Shown: positions 6,692 through 7,163 of the stretch, in pieces | How the letters are laid out: every line of letters starts with the position of its first letter | Numbering within the stretch: the first letter of the stretch is position 1 | NCBI GenBank assembly: GCA_023433945.1 | Contig: JAEYTP010000012.1 | Coordinates: 1-7,163 of the forward strand | Reading direction: 5' to 3' | DNA: 7,163 nucleotides | Source of the DNA: Bacillota bacterium | GTDB taxonomy: Bacteria; Bacillota; Clostridia; Acetivibrionales; DSM-1351 | Notes under the pieces: model-generated | The model's database searches: none | What the model was told of the DNA's origin: nothing | What the model saw: the letters and a program-made list of their open reading frames with translations, nothing else | Program-made: the position numbers and the translations under genes

Positions 6692-6758
6692 AGTAATACC
6701 CCCATTTCTATTATTTTAGAGAGGGCAATAAAGTCATACGCTATTACTACTATAGTAA
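6691..6758 (-). promoter_or_regulatory. Candidate alternative pairings controlling the corA start
   Basis: In the minus-strand transcript TAGTAATA (6749 to 6742), inside the last codons of the upstream small ORF, is complementary over 8 bases to TATTACTA (6698 to 6691), which is the spacer between the corA ribosome binding site and start codon plus the A of ATG. The same segment can instead fold locally: TTACTA (6758-6753) pairs with TAGTAA (6749-6744) around a 3-nt loop. The two pairings exclude each other. The stems are AU-rich and weak, so this is a hypothesis rather than a demonstrated switch. Confidence 0.35.
6699..6703 (-). promoter_or_regulatory. Ribosome binding site of corA
   Basis: GGGGG on the minus strand lies 7 nt before the corA ATG. 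It is G-rich rather than a classical AGGAGG, noticeably weaker in form than the site of the small ORF upstream. Confidence 0.55.
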
Positions 6759-6832
6759 ATGGCATGACCGAAAGACCCCCGATTTAATGTAAAGCTTCGT
6801 ATGTGGCAACTACCACCAGGATCACAATCCAT
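6734..6832 (-). CDS. 32-residue ORF upstream of corA, candidate leader peptide
   Basis: A 32-codon frame starts with ATG at 6832 and ends with TGA at 6734. Its start begins MDCDPGGSCHIRSF and its end is AIYYSSNSV. GGAGGTGA (6845 to 6838) is a perfect match to the 16S anti-Shine-Dalgarno complement, 8 nt (from GGAGG) before the ATG, and is the strongest ribosome binding site in the window. It lies 42 bp upstream of corA on the same strand, with no terminator between, so the two are probably cotranscribed. The ORF is richer in GC than the A-rich tract before it. There is no signal peptide or hydrophobic helix. C3, C9 and H10 could bind metal, which would be fitting before a cation transporter, but this is speculation. 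It could be a leader peptide or an independent small protein; I do not recognise it. Confidence 0.5.
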   Translation of the reverse strand: MDCDPGGSCHIRSFTLNRGSFGHAIYYSSNSV

Positions 6833-6837
6833 ACCAT

Positions 6838-6845
6838 TCACCTCC
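6838..6845 (-). promoter_or_regulatory. Strong ribosome binding site of the small ORF before corA
   Basis: GGAGGTGA on the minus strand, 8 nt from GGAGG to the ATG at 6832. A match this good in an otherwise AT-rich stretch is the main reason to call the ORF. An upstream in-frame ATG (6847-6845) overlaps the site itself and is less likely. Confidence 0.65.
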
Positions 6846-6846
6846 A

Positions 6847-7005
6847 TAAAATAAATTAATTACTGTTAAAAAAATATATTAACCCAAAAACTAATACGAT
6901 AATATTAAAAAACAATAATTAAAAATAAACAATAATATAAAAAACAAAAAATATAACAAAATAAAAATTACAAATAATACAAGCAAAACTAAATATTAAA
7001 CAAAT
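6847..7005. other. A-rich, almost G-free upstream tract of the corA transcript
   Basis: About 160 bp contain only three G residues on the plus strand (near 6865, 6898 and 6983), with long A and AC-only runs. On the minus strand this is T-rich DNA leading towards the small ORF and corA. One promoter candidate on the minus strand is TTGTTA (6959-6954), a 16-bp spacer and TATTAT (6937-6932). GTTAA (6865-6869) and TTAAC (6879-6883) form a weak inverted repeat. No coding frame is evident. Confidence 0.55.
6932..6959 (-). promoter_or_regulatory. Possible promoter for the small ORF and corA
   Basis: Minus-strand TTGTTA (6959-6954, 4/6) and TATTAT (6937-6932, 5/6) are 16 bp apart inside the A/T-rich tract, giving a leader of roughly 90 nt before the small ORF. 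The composition makes near-matches common, so the exact site is uncertain. Confidence 0.3.
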
Positions 7006-7033
7006 AAAAAATCCGTGCACAACAAGTGACGGA
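7006..7033 (-). terminator. Intrinsic terminator of the gene at the right edge
   Basis: On the minus strand TCCGT-CAC (7033-7026), loop TTGTT, GTG-C-ACGGA (7020-7012) forms an 8-bp stem with one bulged C, followed by TTTTTT (7011-7006). This is the clearest rho-independent terminator in the window. It begins 1 bp after the stop codon of the partial minus-strand ORF. Confidence 0.75.
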
Positions 7034-7034
7034 A

Positions 7035-7163
7035 TCAGCGCATAACTATATCCTTCACTCGTTGAGTTTTAGCACAATACAGCTTTGGAATACCTAATCC
7101 AGCTACATTAAGTAAAACCTTATTTCGGTAGTACCTGTTGACCCATTGGCATCTCTCGATGTT
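7035..7163 (-). CDS. C-terminal end of an unidentified minus-strand gene (partial)
   Basis: A frame open from the window edge ends with TGA at 7035 after 42 codons. It contains WVNRYYRNKVLLNVAGLGI and ends KTQRVKDIVMR. The two other minus-strand frames close within about 20 codons. The strong terminator 1 bp downstream marks this as the end of a minus-strand transcript and supports a gene, though such a close terminator would also fit a non-coding RNA. The basic tail with W-x-N-R is faintly reminiscent of the ends of group II intron maturases or transposases, but the match is too weak to name. The 5' part lies outside the window. Confidence 0.42.
   Translation of the reverse strand, partial: NIERCQWVNRYYRNKVLLNVAGLGIPKLYCAKTQRVKDIVMR

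Noticed and set aside
6360..6719. Plus-strand ORF of 119 codons opposite corA
   Set aside because: It is antisense to the well-supported corA reading frame, has a Ser/Ile-rich composition typical of a shadow frame, and lacks a ribosome binding site.
6692..6846. M-box (ykoK) Mg2+ riboswitch upstream of corA
   Set aside because: The conserved M-box core sequences and three-stem layout that I know are not present; a small ORF explains the region better.
7035..7163. Group II intron maturase C-terminus
   Set aside because: Only a faint W-x-N-R similarity is seen, and no domain V-like RNA sequence follows the stop codon; kept as an unidentified partial gene.

Overview
The window looks like chromosomal DNA of a low-GC Gram-positive anaerobe, most likely a plant-polysaccharide-degrading member of the Clostridia (Lachnospirales/Cellulosilyticum-like). 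The evidence is the AT-rich base composition, strong AGGAGG-type ribosome binding sites, and a large secreted glycoside hydrolase carrying SLH-like, Big2 and InlB-type (Listeria-Bacteroides) repeats. The genus cannot be fixed from the sequence alone.

Layout, left to right. (1) Positions 1-120 hold short direct and inverted repeats resembling the multi-repeat ends of IS21-family elements, probably a remnant or the edge of an element outside the window. (2) A good sigma-A-type promoter (171-199) and ribosome binding site lead into a 1280-residue secreted GH5 enzyme (292-4134, +). All eight canonical GH5 active-site residues are present, the barrel is interrupted by a beta-sandwich-like insert, the N-terminus looks like degenerate SLH repeats, and a long unrecognised beta-rich region follows the Big2 domain. 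(3) A class I SAM-dependent methyltransferase (4247-4849, -) converges on it; two AT-rich hairpins lie between them. (4) The 470 bp upstream of the methyltransferase hold a tandem array of about eight 36-bp units, then a 10-bp inverted repeat and an extended -10 promoter. That promoter drives a tiny gene (5320-5544, +, TTG start) whose whole 74-residue product is five copies of a 14-residue motif. (5) A structured convergent intergenic region separates it from a CorA-family divalent cation transporter (5762-6691, -). (6) Upstream of corA is an unannotated 32-codon ORF (6734-6832, -) with a perfect GGAGGTGA ribosome binding site. Its last codons can pair with the corA start region or with an alternative partner, so it is a candidate leader peptide or attenuator. 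(7) An almost G-free, A-rich tract of about 160 bp separates this from a strong intrinsic terminator and the 3' end of another minus-strand gene that runs off the right edge.

The genes do not form one pathway. The GH5 enzyme acts outside the cell on beta-glucan-type polysaccharides, CorA acts in the membrane, and the methyltransferase and the repeat mini-protein are probably cytoplasmic with unknown roles. The two most original signals are the 14-residue repeat mini-protein with its dedicated promoter, and the small ORF with mutually exclusive pairings in front of corA.
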